Positions 51,801 through 62,569 are shown, numbered from the stretch's first letter. The stretch: DNA of 64,000 nucleotides from Liolophura sinensis (GCF_032854445.1 NC_088295.1:7814501-7878500), one strand, 5' to 3'. Notes: a model not told the origin generated them from the sequence alone. Translations and numbers: made by a program.

Positions 51801-52429
51801 GTTGAGTCGTTATCAGTAAGTATATCGTATATGGGATGTATGTTGAGTCGTTGTCAGTAATGAGAATAGTATGAGGTAAGGATCAAGGAAAGTAAGCATT
51901 GTGTGGTCAGAGTTAGAATGTAGTGAAAGTTGAAATTCAGCTTTAGTATTAGCCCTTATGGTGACCAGAGAAGCATAAAGGTTGCCACTGCACCGGAACT
52001 CCTGTTTTGCCATTTGATTATCCAGTGTGAATAGTAATAGTAGTTTTTTTGAGGGTTTTTAATATGTTTGATCTAACACATATTGATTTTAGCTTGAATA
52101 TGGTATTTTTTTACATTCTATGAACTGCAACCAGCCGCAGCCTGAAAACGTAAATATGCAATAAACTGCATGAACATTTGATAAATACATGTAATCTCAG
52201 GTTGATATTTGACATCAGCCACGTAACTTTCTATATGATTGTTGAAGTATGTCTTATTATTTTTGCAGAAGACAGTGGAGTGGCATACCATGGCGTACTT
52301 TGGCTTCCCCAGCGTTACATCCTCCTCTACGTCTATGTGGCTGTCTGTTTGGCCCTAGCCTTGTTTCCAGTCTTGTCCAAATATGCTCAGAAACACATCA
52401 TCACATTACAGAAATACCGATATAGATGA
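39816..52429 (+). CDS. CDC1/MPPE1 (PGAP5)-superfamily metallophosphoesterase, 8 exons, membrane anchored
   Basis: Coding exons 39816-39961, 41250-41354, 41587-41749, 43308-43445, 47803-47943, 50061-50111, 50583-50790 and 52269-52429 all have AG/GT borders. Phases agree and the sum is 1113 bases (370 residues plus TGA). Residues about 15-33 form an N-terminal membrane anchor; about 334-353 (YILLYVYVAVCLALALFPVL) form a C-terminal one. Phosphoesterase blocks in order: GDPQLQG (59-65), GDLLDEG (106-112), PGDNDIGG (143-150), NHG (217-219) and SAHWH (243-247). Order and overall layout match MPPE1/PGAP5 and yeast Cdc1, ER/Golgi enzymes that trim GPI-anchor ethanolamine phosphate. Two metal-site blocks differ from the family norm: GDND for GNHD and SAHWH for SGHTH. 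Substrate is therefore uncertain. The ATG lies 4 bases into an exon with acceptor TTTTGTTTTAG, so a 5' UTR exon probably lies upstream. Introns 3, 4, 5 and 7 are filled by minisatellites. Confidence 0.88.
40148..40382. mobile_element. MITE-like element, second copy
   Basis: Shares GGTCAAAATATTGCTTGAC and TTCTGGGTAAGTTATTGTAC with the element at 57345, and has diverged inverted ends (GGATCACAAAAGGATCTTAC against the reverse of GTCTAAGATTGCTCTGTGAT). It lies in intron 1 of the metallophosphoesterase gene. Confidence 0.6.
40405..40680 (+). mobile_element. SINE of the second family in intron 1 of the metallophosphoesterase gene
   Basis: CAACGCTGAGAGGTTAGAGC, then TATAATGTGACTCAGTGAGG, TGTGTCTTCCACATGATATT and GGATGTAAAACCCTAAGCAT, ending in a short ATAC/ATAT-rich tail. 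Shares its body with 56425-56650 and 29975-30165 in opposite orientation. Confidence 0.55.
41805..43010. repeat. Intron 3 minisatellite, 44-bp units
   Basis: Units read AAGCTTAACCCAGGCTTATC, AGTGATTGTGTTTACAGTGA and CTAA. About 20 units, interrupted by the SINE at 42571-42848. Each unit carries TGTGTTTACAG, an acceptor-like motif. Confidence 0.95.
42571..42848 (+). mobile_element. tRNA-derived SINE inserted inside the intron 3 minisatellite, with target-site duplication
   Basis: Full-length copy of the family seen at 6391, with A box TGGCTCAGTCGG, the body and a 24-27 base poly(A) tail. The 12-base direct repeat GTGACTAAAACC lies at 42558-42569 and 42849-42860. Neighbouring array units read GTGACTAAAAGC, so the shared CC variant marks a true target-site duplication made by LINE-type retrotransposition. 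The clean tail and duplication suggest a recent insertion. Confidence 0.9.
43612..47514. repeat. Intron 4 minisatellite, 44-bp units, about 88 copies
   Basis: Units read AACTGTGGAATTCCTCAGAA, GACAAGCTAGCTCTCATCTG and GTGC, and fill 3.9 kb of the intron. Variants (ATCTG/AGCTG, CCTC/CCCC, CTAGCTCT/CTAACTCT) recur in patterned clusters, which implies block duplication of several units at once. Open frames here are repeat artefacts. Confidence 0.97.
47944..49990. repeat. Intron 5 minisatellite, 25-bp (and 23-bp) units, about 80 copies
   Basis: Units read CCATATTCACCCAGTAAGTT with AGGGT; a two-base-shorter variant has CCCAGTGTCAGGGT. The array starts directly at the exon 5 donor, whose sequence TTTACCCA|GTAAGTCAGAGT is itself a unit. 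The left part is rich in AGTATGTC variants; the right part is built from higher-order blocks with AGTAAGTT. The 311-codon frame at 48211-49146 lies wholly inside it: three units give a 25-residue pattern such as GSIFTQYVRVHIHPV. Confidence 0.96.
50775..51860. repeat. Intron 7 minisatellite, 41-bp units, about 26 copies, each with a 5' splice-site sequence
   Basis: Units read GTCGTTATCAGTAAGTATAT, CGTGTATGGGATGTATGTTG and A. The first unit spans the exon 7/intron 7 junction (GTCATTATCA|GTAAGTGTAT), so the true donor is the array's left edge. Units are highly uniform. Confidence 0.97.
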
Positions 52430-53600
52430 CTCACACCGCACAAAAACACCTGATCAGTAGACACTCAATGCTTTAATGCAGAAAAAATTGAGCAGATAGC
52501 TCTAAACTCACCAAAACACCTGATCAGGTCGTAATCAAACCTGACAGAAAAAATCCAGCAGATGACTAGAATCTAAACTCACCAAAACATCTGATCAGGT
52601 CGTAATCAAACCTGACAGAAAAAAATCCAGCAGATGACTAGAATCTAAACTCATAAAAACACCAGATCAGGTCGTAATCAAACCTGACAGAAAAATCCAG
52701 CAGATGACTAGAATTTAAACTCATAAAAACACCTGATCAGGTTGTAATCAAACCTGACAAAAAAAATCCAGCAGATGACTAGAATCTAAACTCACCAAAA
52801 CACCTGATCAGGTCGTAATCAAACCTGACAGAAAAATCCAGCAGATGACTAGAATCTAAACTCACCAAAACATCTGATCAGGTCGTAATCAAACCTGACA
52901 GAAAAATCCAGCAGGTGACTAGAATCTAAACTCACCAAAACACCTGATCAGGTCGTAATCAAACCTGACAGAAAAAATCCAGCAGATGACTAGAATCTAA
53001 ACTCACCAAAACACCTGATCAAGTCGTAATCAAACCTGACAGAAAAAATCCAGCAGATGACTAGAATCTAAACTCATAAAAACACCTGATCAAGTCGTAA
53101 TCAAACCTGACAGAAAAAATCCAGCAGATGACTAGAATCTAAACTCATAAAAACACCTGATCAGGTCGTAATCAAACCTGACAGAAAAAATCCAGCAGAT
53201 GACTAGAATCTAAACTCACCAAAACACCCGATCAGGTCGTAATCAAACCTGACAGAAAAAATCCAGCAGATGGCTAGAATCTAAACTCACCAAAACATCT
53301 GATCAGGTCGTAATCAAACCTGACAAAAAAAAATCCAGCAGATGACTAGAATCTAAACTCACCAAAACATCTGATCAGGTCGTAATGAAACCTGACAGAA
53401 AAAATCCAGCAGATGACTAGAATCTAAACTCACCAAAACACCTGATCAGGTCGTAATCCAACCTGACAGAAAAACTCCAGGAGATGACTAGAATCTAAAC
53501 TCATAAAAATACCTGATCAGTTCACTCTGAAACTTTACAGAAAGATTCAAGCAGATGGTTTTGAATTCAGGGAATACCTGATCAGTTCACACTCAAACCT
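52425..53600. repeat. 71-bp minisatellite in the 3' untranslated region of the metallophosphoesterase gene
   Basis: Units read ACACCTGATCAGGTCGTAAT, CAAACCTGACAGAAAAAATC, CAGCAGATGACTAGAATCTA and AACTCACCAAA, about 16 copies. The array begins at the stop codon: AGATGACTCACACC there resembles AGATGACTAGAATC in the unit. AATAAA at 54079 and 55219 are possible polyadenylation signals beyond it. Confidence 0.93.
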
Positions 53601-55680
53601 TACATAAATCAGTGTTAAACGCAGTATTGAAACAAAGACAATATACAGTGTGCTGTTGTTAGGGCCACTGTTGATGTTACATAGGCCATACTTCAACATT
53701 TAACTTTTGTAAAACTCATATTTTATGTTCCAAATATTACAGTTTTTAAGGCTTAACTTTGTAAAAAGCATGAAAAACTTATTTACATATTCATATGGAA
53801 AAGAAATACAGGATTTCACATTGGTGCTAAGTGGCAGTGAATTGTTTGAAACAAATTGTCTGCGTAATGTTTCATACCATTTACAAAGTTTGGCATACGA
53901 CATCATGATATTTGTCGTAATCAGGTAAAGTCTACGCTGTCCCATAAAATGTGAAGAAACCCTGATGTACAGCAGATGATCACGTGAACTGAACTGAGTA
54001 AGTTGCTACGCGCAACTTGTTTTCTTAGGTTAACTGTTAATGTTCCTCATAAGTTCAGTAACAATGTGACAGCAGACAAATAAATACATCCATAATGTAT
54101 ATAGTGCTTCATTCATTCCATGCTACAGGGGGTTTGTACACTCATATATATTTTATACTGGTAGATATTTGTGATAGAAGTTCCACCCAGTGTTTATACT
54201 GGTCATGTGGCTGTACAGCAGAATTCTCTCTCTCTTCTCTCAGGAAGAATGGCAGCTTGACTCCTGCTTTACCATGGGCCTGAATGTGGTCATGCTGTAT
54301 ATTAATACAACCATACTGTGTCTCAGGTCTTGTCAAGAGAGATGCAATGCTTAAGAAAAACATGATGGTGAAGAATTGATTTTTCATGTTGCCAGCTAAA
54401 AAGAGATGTAATTTTTATCAATAAGAATGCAATTATTTGGTCTGTACAGCTCCATTGTGTGTAAATTGGCCAAATTTTGGATGGCCATTTTCATGTGTGA
54501 ATGTGCAGAAAGAGTGAAACATATGTGTAAATATTTTTATACTTGATTAATCTTTGGGTTGCTATTGTATTGGATATTAGATGACATTAACAAGCTAGAT
54601 GGCCATTTTGTAGCTGATGAAAATGTAGAGATGATACCACACCTGTTTATAACAGAGAACATCAACATTGGATGTAATTCTGTATGCTGTTGAGTATGGT
54701 ATGAAGCAATATTCAACAAATACAGGAATCCTGTCAATATAAGTTTTATTAATGTTACGAGTATTACAATTCAGTCTGCCTACATTTATATATCTCATCA
54801 TGGGAACTGGTAGTTGTACAGGTCTGTCAACCAGATGTCACGTCATGATTTCCAACCCGTCCCGAGTGGTTTACCCCACTCTTAGATCTGTTTGCTTTTG
54901 GATTTATGGCTGCCTTCAGCACTGTACTTTGGTCATATAAATGTATACTTTTCATAGGCATTCCACCATTGTCTTCGTAATATTTTATGTCATATCTTCC
55001 AAGCTAAGTGAAGAATTATGCATCGACCCCAACCACAACGCTTAATTCAGGGTTCACGTGTGAAACAAGGTGTTTTTTAAGGATTATGTTTTCCAGCTTT
55101 TTTAAAAACTGATCAGTTGAAGTGCAAACCATGATGTGGAAATTAATGAGTACTATTTACATGTAGGTAGCTTTCTATCAGTCCAATGTAAGGCAATTTG
55201 ATATTTAACATGTATCAAAATAAAGTATTTTCAGAATACTGGTAATCTCGTTTTGAAGGTCTTGAAAATCTTTCCTCAAGATTCCCTGAAGCCTACATGT
55301 ACTTTGAAAGACCTGTGGGAACCAAGCAGTAAATAGTTACTGCACAGAGCTAACCAGTCCTCAAAGTGCCAGGCTCTAATCAAACCTTACAGAAGGTTGC
55401 TACATGTCTGTGTAAACACAAAATATAGAATCCAGAAGAACCAGTCCTTTTTTGACATACACCTCCAGCAAATAAGGTTCTCACCGTAACCATATTGTCT
55501 ATCTCAGGAAAATTCTTATTTGGGCTCATTTTGAACGTTAAGTGACATGGTGCGGGGTTTATCACTGGACTGAGAATTCCTCGACTGTCGGTGCTTATGG
55601 TGCCTTTGTGACAAGTGCTTGATGATGCTCGTATATGGCAGTCTAATGTACGTTGAGGACCACTGGAACGTATGTCACCT
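53600..55680. other. Probable 3' UTR and intergenic sequence
   Basis: AT-rich. AATAAA at 54079-54084 and 55219-55224 could end the metallophosphoesterase transcript. A strong acceptor-like CTCTCTCTTCTCTCAG ends at 54242 and is followed by a 36-codon open stretch (EEWQLDSCFTMGLN), not assigned. Confidence 0.4.
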
Positions 55681-55689
55681 GGTTTGTCT

Positions 55690-56310
55690 GTAATTTGCCA
55701 AACTAGCCCAAGAGATCAGACCACTAGTCCATAAGGTCAGTCCATGAGCTCGAACCACTGGCCCAACAGATCAGACCACTAGTCCATGAGGTCAGTCCAT
55801 GAGCTCGAACCACTGGCCCAACAGATCAGACCACTAGTCCATGAGATCAGTCCATGAGCTTGAACCACTGGCCCAACAGATCAGACCACTAGTCCATGAG
55901 GTCAGCCCATGAGCTTGAACCACTGGCCCAACAGATCAGACCACTAGTCCATAAGGTCAGTCCATGAGCTCGAACCACGGGCCCAACAGATCAGACCACT
56001 AGTCCATGAGGTCAGTCCATGAGCTCGAACCACTGGCCCAACAGATCAGGCCACTAGTCCATGAGGTCAGTCCATGAGCTCGAACCACTGGCCCAACAGA
56101 TCATACCACTAGTCCATGAGGTCAGTCCATGAGCTCGAACCACTGGCCCAACAGATCAGACCACTACTCCATTAAATCAGACCACAAGCCCATAAGATAG
56201 AACACTGGCCCATGAGATCGGATCACTAACCCATGAGAACATACTGCTGGCTCATGAGATTAGGCTGACAGCCCATAAGATCAGACCGCTGACCCATGAA
56301 CTCAGACCAC
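55690..56310. repeat. Minisatellite, 55-bp units
   Basis: Units read GTCCATGAGGTCAGTCCATG, AGCTCGAACCACTGGCCCAA and CAGATCAGACCACTA. About eight clean copies up to 56160, then decayed shorter units. The unit itself looks built from shorter repeats of the type CCATGAGxTCxxxCCACT. Confidence 0.93.
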
Positions 56311-56424
56311 CCTCCAACTGGTGTTGTCTGTCTCAGCTCTGCCTGGTTTTACCCACTGTGCTTTCTGCATGGGCCTCTTTACCCAAAAATGTGAATGCTG
56401 AAAGCTGAGGTCAGCATTCAAATC

Positions 56425-56650
56425 AGACTGAATGACTGAAGAAATGCTTGAGGTTTAATGTCGTACTGAACAATCTGACAAGGAGAAATCATTAGGTGTG
56501 TGCACATATACTGACACTTGTTGTGGCAGGGTGACTGCATGCAGCCGCCACAGAAGTATAATGACGAAGGCAGCAGACATGACACCCCACCCAGTGACAT
56601 TATACTGAGGCCAGCAGAACGATAACCCCAGGCAATTCTGGACAAGGATC
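56425..56650 (-). mobile_element. SINE of the second family, minus orientation
   Basis: ACTGAAGAAATGCTTGAGGT, then TTAATGTCGTACTGAACAAT, CAGCCGCCACAGAAGTATAA and CATGACACCCCACCCAGTGA. It immediately follows the 55-bp array. The open frames at 56418-56754 on this strand are element sequence. Confidence 0.55.
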
Positions 56651-56827
56651 CAGGGACTGTCTAGATGCACTCTAAAAGCCTTTTGGACTGAAACAAACAA
56701 ATAAACAGATGCGATTGGATGCTGTAAAAAAATATTGAAAGCTGTGCAAGTCAAGGTGGGAAAACCGATGCTTTTGTCATGTTTGTATGAGCACCTGTAT
56801 GTCCCTAACCCTTCCCCCTGGGTACAG

Positions 56828-56925
56828 GCATGTGGGTGCTGTTGAGGATTATGTAAAACATCAGATCAGCTCATCTGATAATCTCCTACTACAAGAATTC
56901 ACTCCAGTTGTAGCAGTATTTGGCT
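56828..56925 (+). CDS. Isolated exon-like block, gene unknown
   Basis: Acceptor TTCCCCCTGGGTACAG and donor GTAAGTAC enclose 98 open bases. Read with one leading and one trailing base, they give 32 residues: HVGAVEDYVKHQ, ISSSDNLLLQEF, TPVVAVFG. The composition (amphipathic, ending in a hydrophobic beta-strand-like TPVVAVFG) looks protein-like and unlike the surrounding repeats. I find no convincing partner exon on the plus strand on either side. It could be an orphan exon of a degraded gene, an internal exon of a widely spaced gene, or chance. Confidence 0.3.
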
Positions 56926-57344
56926 GTAAGTACCAATACTCACATTTTTCATGGAGGAGAATGTTGGTTGTTGAAATATGTGTCCACAAAAGACAAGTTC
57001 AAATCTGAAGAATACTGCACTTTATTAGGTATAAATTATACCAGTAACAGTGAATATAATCATGTCAAAAAAATACTCTTTGCCAGAAATGCTGACCTGG
57101 ATTAAATAAAATGTATGCTTCCAGTCCCAATGTTCTACAAAACAATGAACAATGAACTGTAATTGTCAGGATACATGAACTCACATCTAGTACCCGAGTT
57201 CTTATATAATGTTTATATACACTAGTGTGTAATAGCATCAAAAAGCAACCTTTACTTTGGTCACACTATGTCTGTTCCAATATGCAACACCACAACCTGG
57301 GGTTTGCCCCACGTTCCTCCATGTAAATCTGATCCCGTGGCCCC

Positions 57345-57540
57345 AGGATCATGAAGCAATCTAAGACTTCAGTCAGAGTTTCACAGCACTTCAAAACTGT
57401 TACTTGTTATGTAATAAGGTCAAAATATTGCTTGACAACGTGTATTCTGGGTAAGTAATTACAAAAACAAAATTCAGCTAATATAACAGAAAGGAAAATA
57501 TTAAGATTCAAATGTTGACCTATGATCGCTTCATGATTCT
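57345..57540. mobile_element. MITE-like element with 17-bp terminal inverted repeats
   Basis: The left end AGGATCATGAAGCAATC (57345-57361) is the inverse of the right end GATCGCTTCATGATTCT (57524-57540) with 2 mismatches in 17. The interior contains GGTCAAAATATTGCTTGAC and CTGGGTAAGTAATTAC. It has no coding capacity. The same interior occurs at 40231-40280. Confidence 0.65.
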
Positions 57541-58327
57541 GAAGTCTGTTATACTTAACAAGCAGTTATAAAATATGTTATATTTACTTAAAGCATACAT
57601 TTCAACAAATGTGTAAGTTAAACATCTCCTTTAACTTTATATATCACTTTCTGAGTCATTTTTCATAACCTCTGCTTTTAACTCTCTGCTTAAACTTTAC
57701 ACAAACACAATACACATGTAGTGCACTGCACATGTACATGTACTCTAGCAGGAGCTGATAAATTTTGAATAAAACAAGAAACAACAAAAAATTAAGGCGA
57801 AAATGAAAAAATCACTTCCATACCTACAATAATTTTCAAGCAAAGATGCCTGTAATATGAGCCCCATGAAGAGATCTGAGGCATGTAACTTTCTATGGTA
57901 AAAGTTTATGTAAATGAATGTAAACACCTTCATTAATTCTGAATAATTCTAAAGCAACCCGCTACTACCAGCCGCATTAAAAACCACATTACATAACAGA
58001 AGTGTTACAGTTACGTGTGTATGTCATACATACTTTGATTCGTCCAACCAGTAGGACATTATTGCATCTTTACAATGGGGACTTTAACTAAAAACCTTAG
58101 GAACTGAATAAGCCTGTTAACACATGTATAAGAGAGGGGGGATAACATTTCTACACAACTCTAATTCCCAATCAACACCTTAAAACATCATGAATCAGGC
58201 TAAGTGTACCAGCACCCTGGACACATTTTTCCCCAATGATATTAACCCCAGCATTAATTAACAAAGATTCAATTAAAACAAAACAGCTGAGTTAGTACCA
58301 AAGCGTAGGATAAAACCATTTGCAACA
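57541..58327. other. Likely 3' UTR or intergenic sequence of the minus-strand gene
   Basis: AT-rich unique sequence downstream of the TAA at 58328. No repeat and no convincing exon seen. Confidence 0.4.
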
Positions 58328-61300
58328 TTAGTACAGACGATGACCACGCCCTCTTCTGTTCTCAAACGTGTCAGTATCGTGTGTCTGGTCCCCAGGCAGC
58401 CATCTTAGTCTTGATAAACCTGTGCCTGTCACCTGAAACATGATCAAAGTCACAAGTTAAAAACGAACCTTCTGTGGTGATCGCAGGTCTGGAATGACTT
58501 GAAGAATTGAGTTTTGAATTGCTTACTCAGTCATACTATTAACCTAAGATTTAAACTTCTTGAAATAGGAAAAAAACACACACACAAATGGCCGATAAAC
58601 ACGAAGTTTAACACTCTCAATTCAGTATGAAACTAAGCTGAAGGAACTATGTTAAGTAGGGAAGGCAGGCAAAGCTTTCTATTTCTATGAAGCAAATATC
58701 TGATAATTCTTTCATAACTCTTCATTCCATGGCCTCTAGTATACTTCTTAATACATGTACAATTGTACATTTCTACTCAAGCCATTTTACAGGAATACTA
58801 CAGCATTGTGCAAGATGTAACTAATATCAAAGACACATCATGCAGGTGATCTTTTACATCAACATGCAAAAGACAGAATTTTTATATTGCAGGTCAACTG
58901 TTGACTAAGGATAAAATCCTCACTATAAACATTTAACCTTACATAAAAATTTTCAATCCAACCTTTTTACAAGAGTAGTCAGACGATGCCATCCATTATT
59001 CCCACAGTATTATACACAAATGACACACAGAAACTCCAAAATCTCATGCACATCGTCTGATTGTCAACATTACACTTAAAGTGTTCATATAACCTTTTGC
59101 AAGTTTCCCAGGGGTAGCACTGGCAAGATCTAATTTTTATGAAAATTCAATCTTCAAATGATAATAGTTTGGAAAATATTGCTACCCCAAATGCACACGT
59201 ACATTCATTCATCTCAGACACATCTGTAAAGGGTTTGGGGAAATCTGTCAAAAGCTACAGAAGGGGTTGTGTTCAGAAATAAGTCCTGGAGACAAAAAGT
59301 GTAAATGCAAGCAAAATTGAAGCACATGCACATGTTAAGTCAATCATGCAGGTCTGGGTGTATTCTGGAAGTAAATAAGTGAAGTTAAGAGCTGAAAAAC
59401 CACGTGTACAGTCCACCTTAAGATGGCTGGAGGGAAACCATCACACCTGCACATACACGTACTATGTGTATACTACAAGGTGACTGTGACCGAGTCTGTC
59501 ATCTCTCACCTGTCTTCCTCCACTCAGAAAAATGACTGCCATTGTACAAATGAAACATTATTGAACCTTCCCATTAACAACAATCAAATCAAGTCAGACA
59601 ACATCTCTCACAATATGAATATTACATCTGCATTCATGTTTCCCAGGCAATTGTGATGAGAAGCAGATAGACAAAGCCTGTGAGGATGAACAGTTGAGGC
59701 ATACACAGTGATTGGTCTATTCAGCATTACCATATATGGATGAGTCAGTGTGACATGAGCGGGCTAAATATATGACAGACATCACAGTCTGGACTGGCAA
59801 AATACATGTATCCAAAAACTATTTGTACAATGTGTTAATTAACCACTTGGACAGGAGCAAAAAGCAGTATATTCAATTTGTTGCATGCAAAATTTAATTA
59901 ACGCTGTTATCCAACCGCATTGCCAGGGTTCACACCAACACTCTTTTACCACTTCCGGTAGCCTGGTGTCTATACAGTTCATGATAATGGGAAAAAGCAT
60001 GAAATGTACTGGATTTGAACCCTACTGCCAGGCATCATTTACAACTGATCAAGTACTGAAGACTAGGATAGAGATTAGGTGGCTTTGATCTTCAGGCCCA
60101 GGAGATAAGACAGAAAGAATACATTCTTGCAGTTCTGATGTCCGTTCCCATGGTAAACTGCAGTCAATGGTTTCATGCAGCCTAGCACGAAGCTCCCGAG
60201 CTACTTACACAGGATGGTTTGGCCAATTTTTTGTTGGTTTTTTGGTCATAACATGAAAACAACACAAAGTTCATTCTTCAGTTTTGGCCTTATTTGCATA
60301 CCAAACTAAAAGCTTTTTACAGTCTGGGTAGGTTGATCCACCTACACTGTAAACGAAAAGTTTATCTCGATAGGTTAGCCATTTTGGAGAAGATTTTTTT
60401 TGCACATCAATAAAATTCATAATGGCCGATAAATCATGTGATTGGTAAAAGAGCAGAAAACATTCAAAAGTTGCTTCGTATGTTCCTTATTAAGGCTCCA
60501 AAGTTTGGTTTTTCTACCTTTACCAGTTTTCAAGATATTGCAAGTTTACGAGTTGCCTAAGAATAATATTCCGGATGATTTCAAGAGGTGTCCAGCTAGG
60601 ACACCAGCATGGGACCCTAATAAAAAAAAATCTGTCTAGTTTGAAGTGCTTGGCTTAAGTTTACCTGGTGTACAATGTCATGCTGGAAGTCTGGACATCT
60701 GTTCAATATTAACATTCAATAAACTACGGGAACATGTCATCCAGTTCAGTTTAATTTTTGCAAACCATAAACCAAAGCATCCTTGAAACTGAACAAAATG
60801 ACGACACATTTATCTTCATAGATATATATATATAGTTCTGCATACTGAGCCCAGCAATCCTTCAATGTTGACAAATTCCACTTGTCTACACTGAACTACA
60901 CAAAATGTACACGTATACATGAATACCATTTTTCCCACATCCAAGCTGTCTATAAGGACGACATTTTCTTAATACGGTACAACACACTTGTACAAATCGC
61001 ATACTGAAACCCATAGCAAAGTTAGAGCATTATATCTGATACAATGTCATTAGGAAAGCAAGTCTTCATAGTCCACTCGATTCTTATGATGTTTACCTGA
61101 CTCTCGTCAAACAAGCCTGAAGCCCACGCCTCCCACATTATGACCATACATATGTGCTTATAAGCATACCGGGACCTAAACATCGCAGACACAGACAAGC
61201 AGTGATATTAAGCAGTTAGCACATATAGCTCTAGCAAGCTGGTAATAGTGTAGTTATCTGGTTAGCATAGTTTTGGCTGGTACATTGACTGAAGGCAGGC

Positions 61301-61342
61301 TGGTTACCTATTGCCCCCGGGGAGCGCCTTGCCAGGATGTTC
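58328..61342 (-). CDS. 3' end of an unrecognised minus-strand gene (last three coding exons)
   Basis: Three blocks with good splice sites chain in one frame: 61342-61308 (35 bases, acceptor TTTTGTTGTAG, donor GTAACC), 61175-61097 (acceptor GATGTTTAG, donor GTAAAC) and 58432-58328 (acceptor ATGTTTCAG, ending TAA). The frame enters in phase 0, and the 2+1 and 0 junctions agree. Protein: EHPGKALPGGN-R, then SRYAYKHICMVIMWEAWA and SGLFDESQ, then a basic tail ending RRGRGHRLY. I do not recognise the family; no signal peptide or catalytic motif is visible in these 72 residues. Earlier exons should lie beyond about 61.4 kb, probably past the window edge, with the 62.6-64 kb array inside an intron. 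The first 35-base block is the weakest link. Confidence 0.5.
58433..61096 (-). other. Intron of the unrecognised minus-strand gene
   Basis: Inferred as the intron between the exons 61175-61097 and 58432-58328. It begins with GTAAAC and ends TGTTTCAG on the minus strand. Plus-strand frames within it (59423-59656, 59885-60088, 60442-60639) show no family motifs. Confidence 0.4.
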
Positions 61343-62154
61343 CTACAACAAAACAGTCTGTGCATGAGGTCAATCTGTTTTCAAGATGAAGAAATCTTCA
61401 CCAATAAGAAAATATTTTTAGCGGTGTTGATGTTTTGTACAGTTAAGGTGGATTCTCACCTGTACTGAAATACACTTCACATAATAAGTTATAATAATAA
61501 AAATTATTGGTAACGAGACACCTTTATGAACGTAGAAGAGACAGAAATGAACAAGGTAAAGACAACTGCAGGGATCTATAAAATGACACACAGGTGAGCA
61601 TTCTCTATCTTCATCTCATCAGAACTGTAACGTAAGCCATTCATACCGTACAGAATAAATTGACTGTTCAATGTTGTGTTCACACAGACAAAATTGTGTT
61701 CTACCTTCACACTTATACTCTTCTCATTTATGTTCTCATCTAAAATAAGAAACCTACAACTTCATGGATTGTTATATGGTTGTACATGTTGAAGGAGATT
61801 CTGCAATGTGACAAATTTCAAAACGTTTCCCATTCTGGGACATGAGCTAACAAACATCAGCAATAAAGAATCACAAATAGGGGAAATGTGTATTCAGGGT
61901 CCACCTGGACAAGCCAAAATGTCCAAAGCTCATGTAATCAGCAAAATCATACACCAACACTCACACATGGTATCTTGCTAACAAATTCAGGGGATTCAAT
62001 CAATGCATTCCAATAAAGCATACAGACAGTATCAATCCGATAAAAACATTTCTGTAGATATAAATATTCAGTTCAACTTCCTTAGCACTAAAAGTTTCTT
62101 GAAATTAAATCTTTAGTAAATTCAGTATAAAATGTCCAGATATTTATCTTTATA

Positions 62155-62355
62155 CCATATTGCATAACTTAATACCTTGGTACATTTATATATTACTCTG
62201 CATAACTTTATACCTTTGTACAATTATATTACACTGCATAACTTAATACCTTGGTATATTTATATTACACTGCATAATCTAATACCTTTGTACATTTATG
62301 TTATATTACATAACCTAATACCTTTGTACATTTATATTATATTGCATAACTTTAT
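62155..62355. repeat. Minisatellite, 36-bp units
   Basis: About five units of CATAACTTAATACCTTTGTA, CATTTATATTACACTG. The period is a multiple of 3, which produces the YITLHNLIPLYI-type frame at 62177-62413. Confidence 0.9.
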
Positions 62356-62569
62356 AAGACAAGGCTTTGTATTATATGCAGCAAAACCTGTAGCACTCAT
62401 TATGTCTGATTAATGTTTAAAGTTGTTCACAGCTGATGCCATCCTGGTGCATCAAATGCTTGAATCATTATCATTTTCACCTCAAGAAGGCTACTATTTG
62501 CCAAAATCAAAGAATTTAAGAGAGAGTTTAAATCCTAGCAATTTTACATTTTTATTATGTTAATAATGT

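Noticed and set aside
54243-54353. Possible terminal exon (EEWQLDSCFTMGLN...) after a strong pyrimidine-rich acceptor
   Set aside because: No upstream exon of compatible phase other than skipping the well-supported exon 8 of the metallophosphoesterase; no recognisable family.
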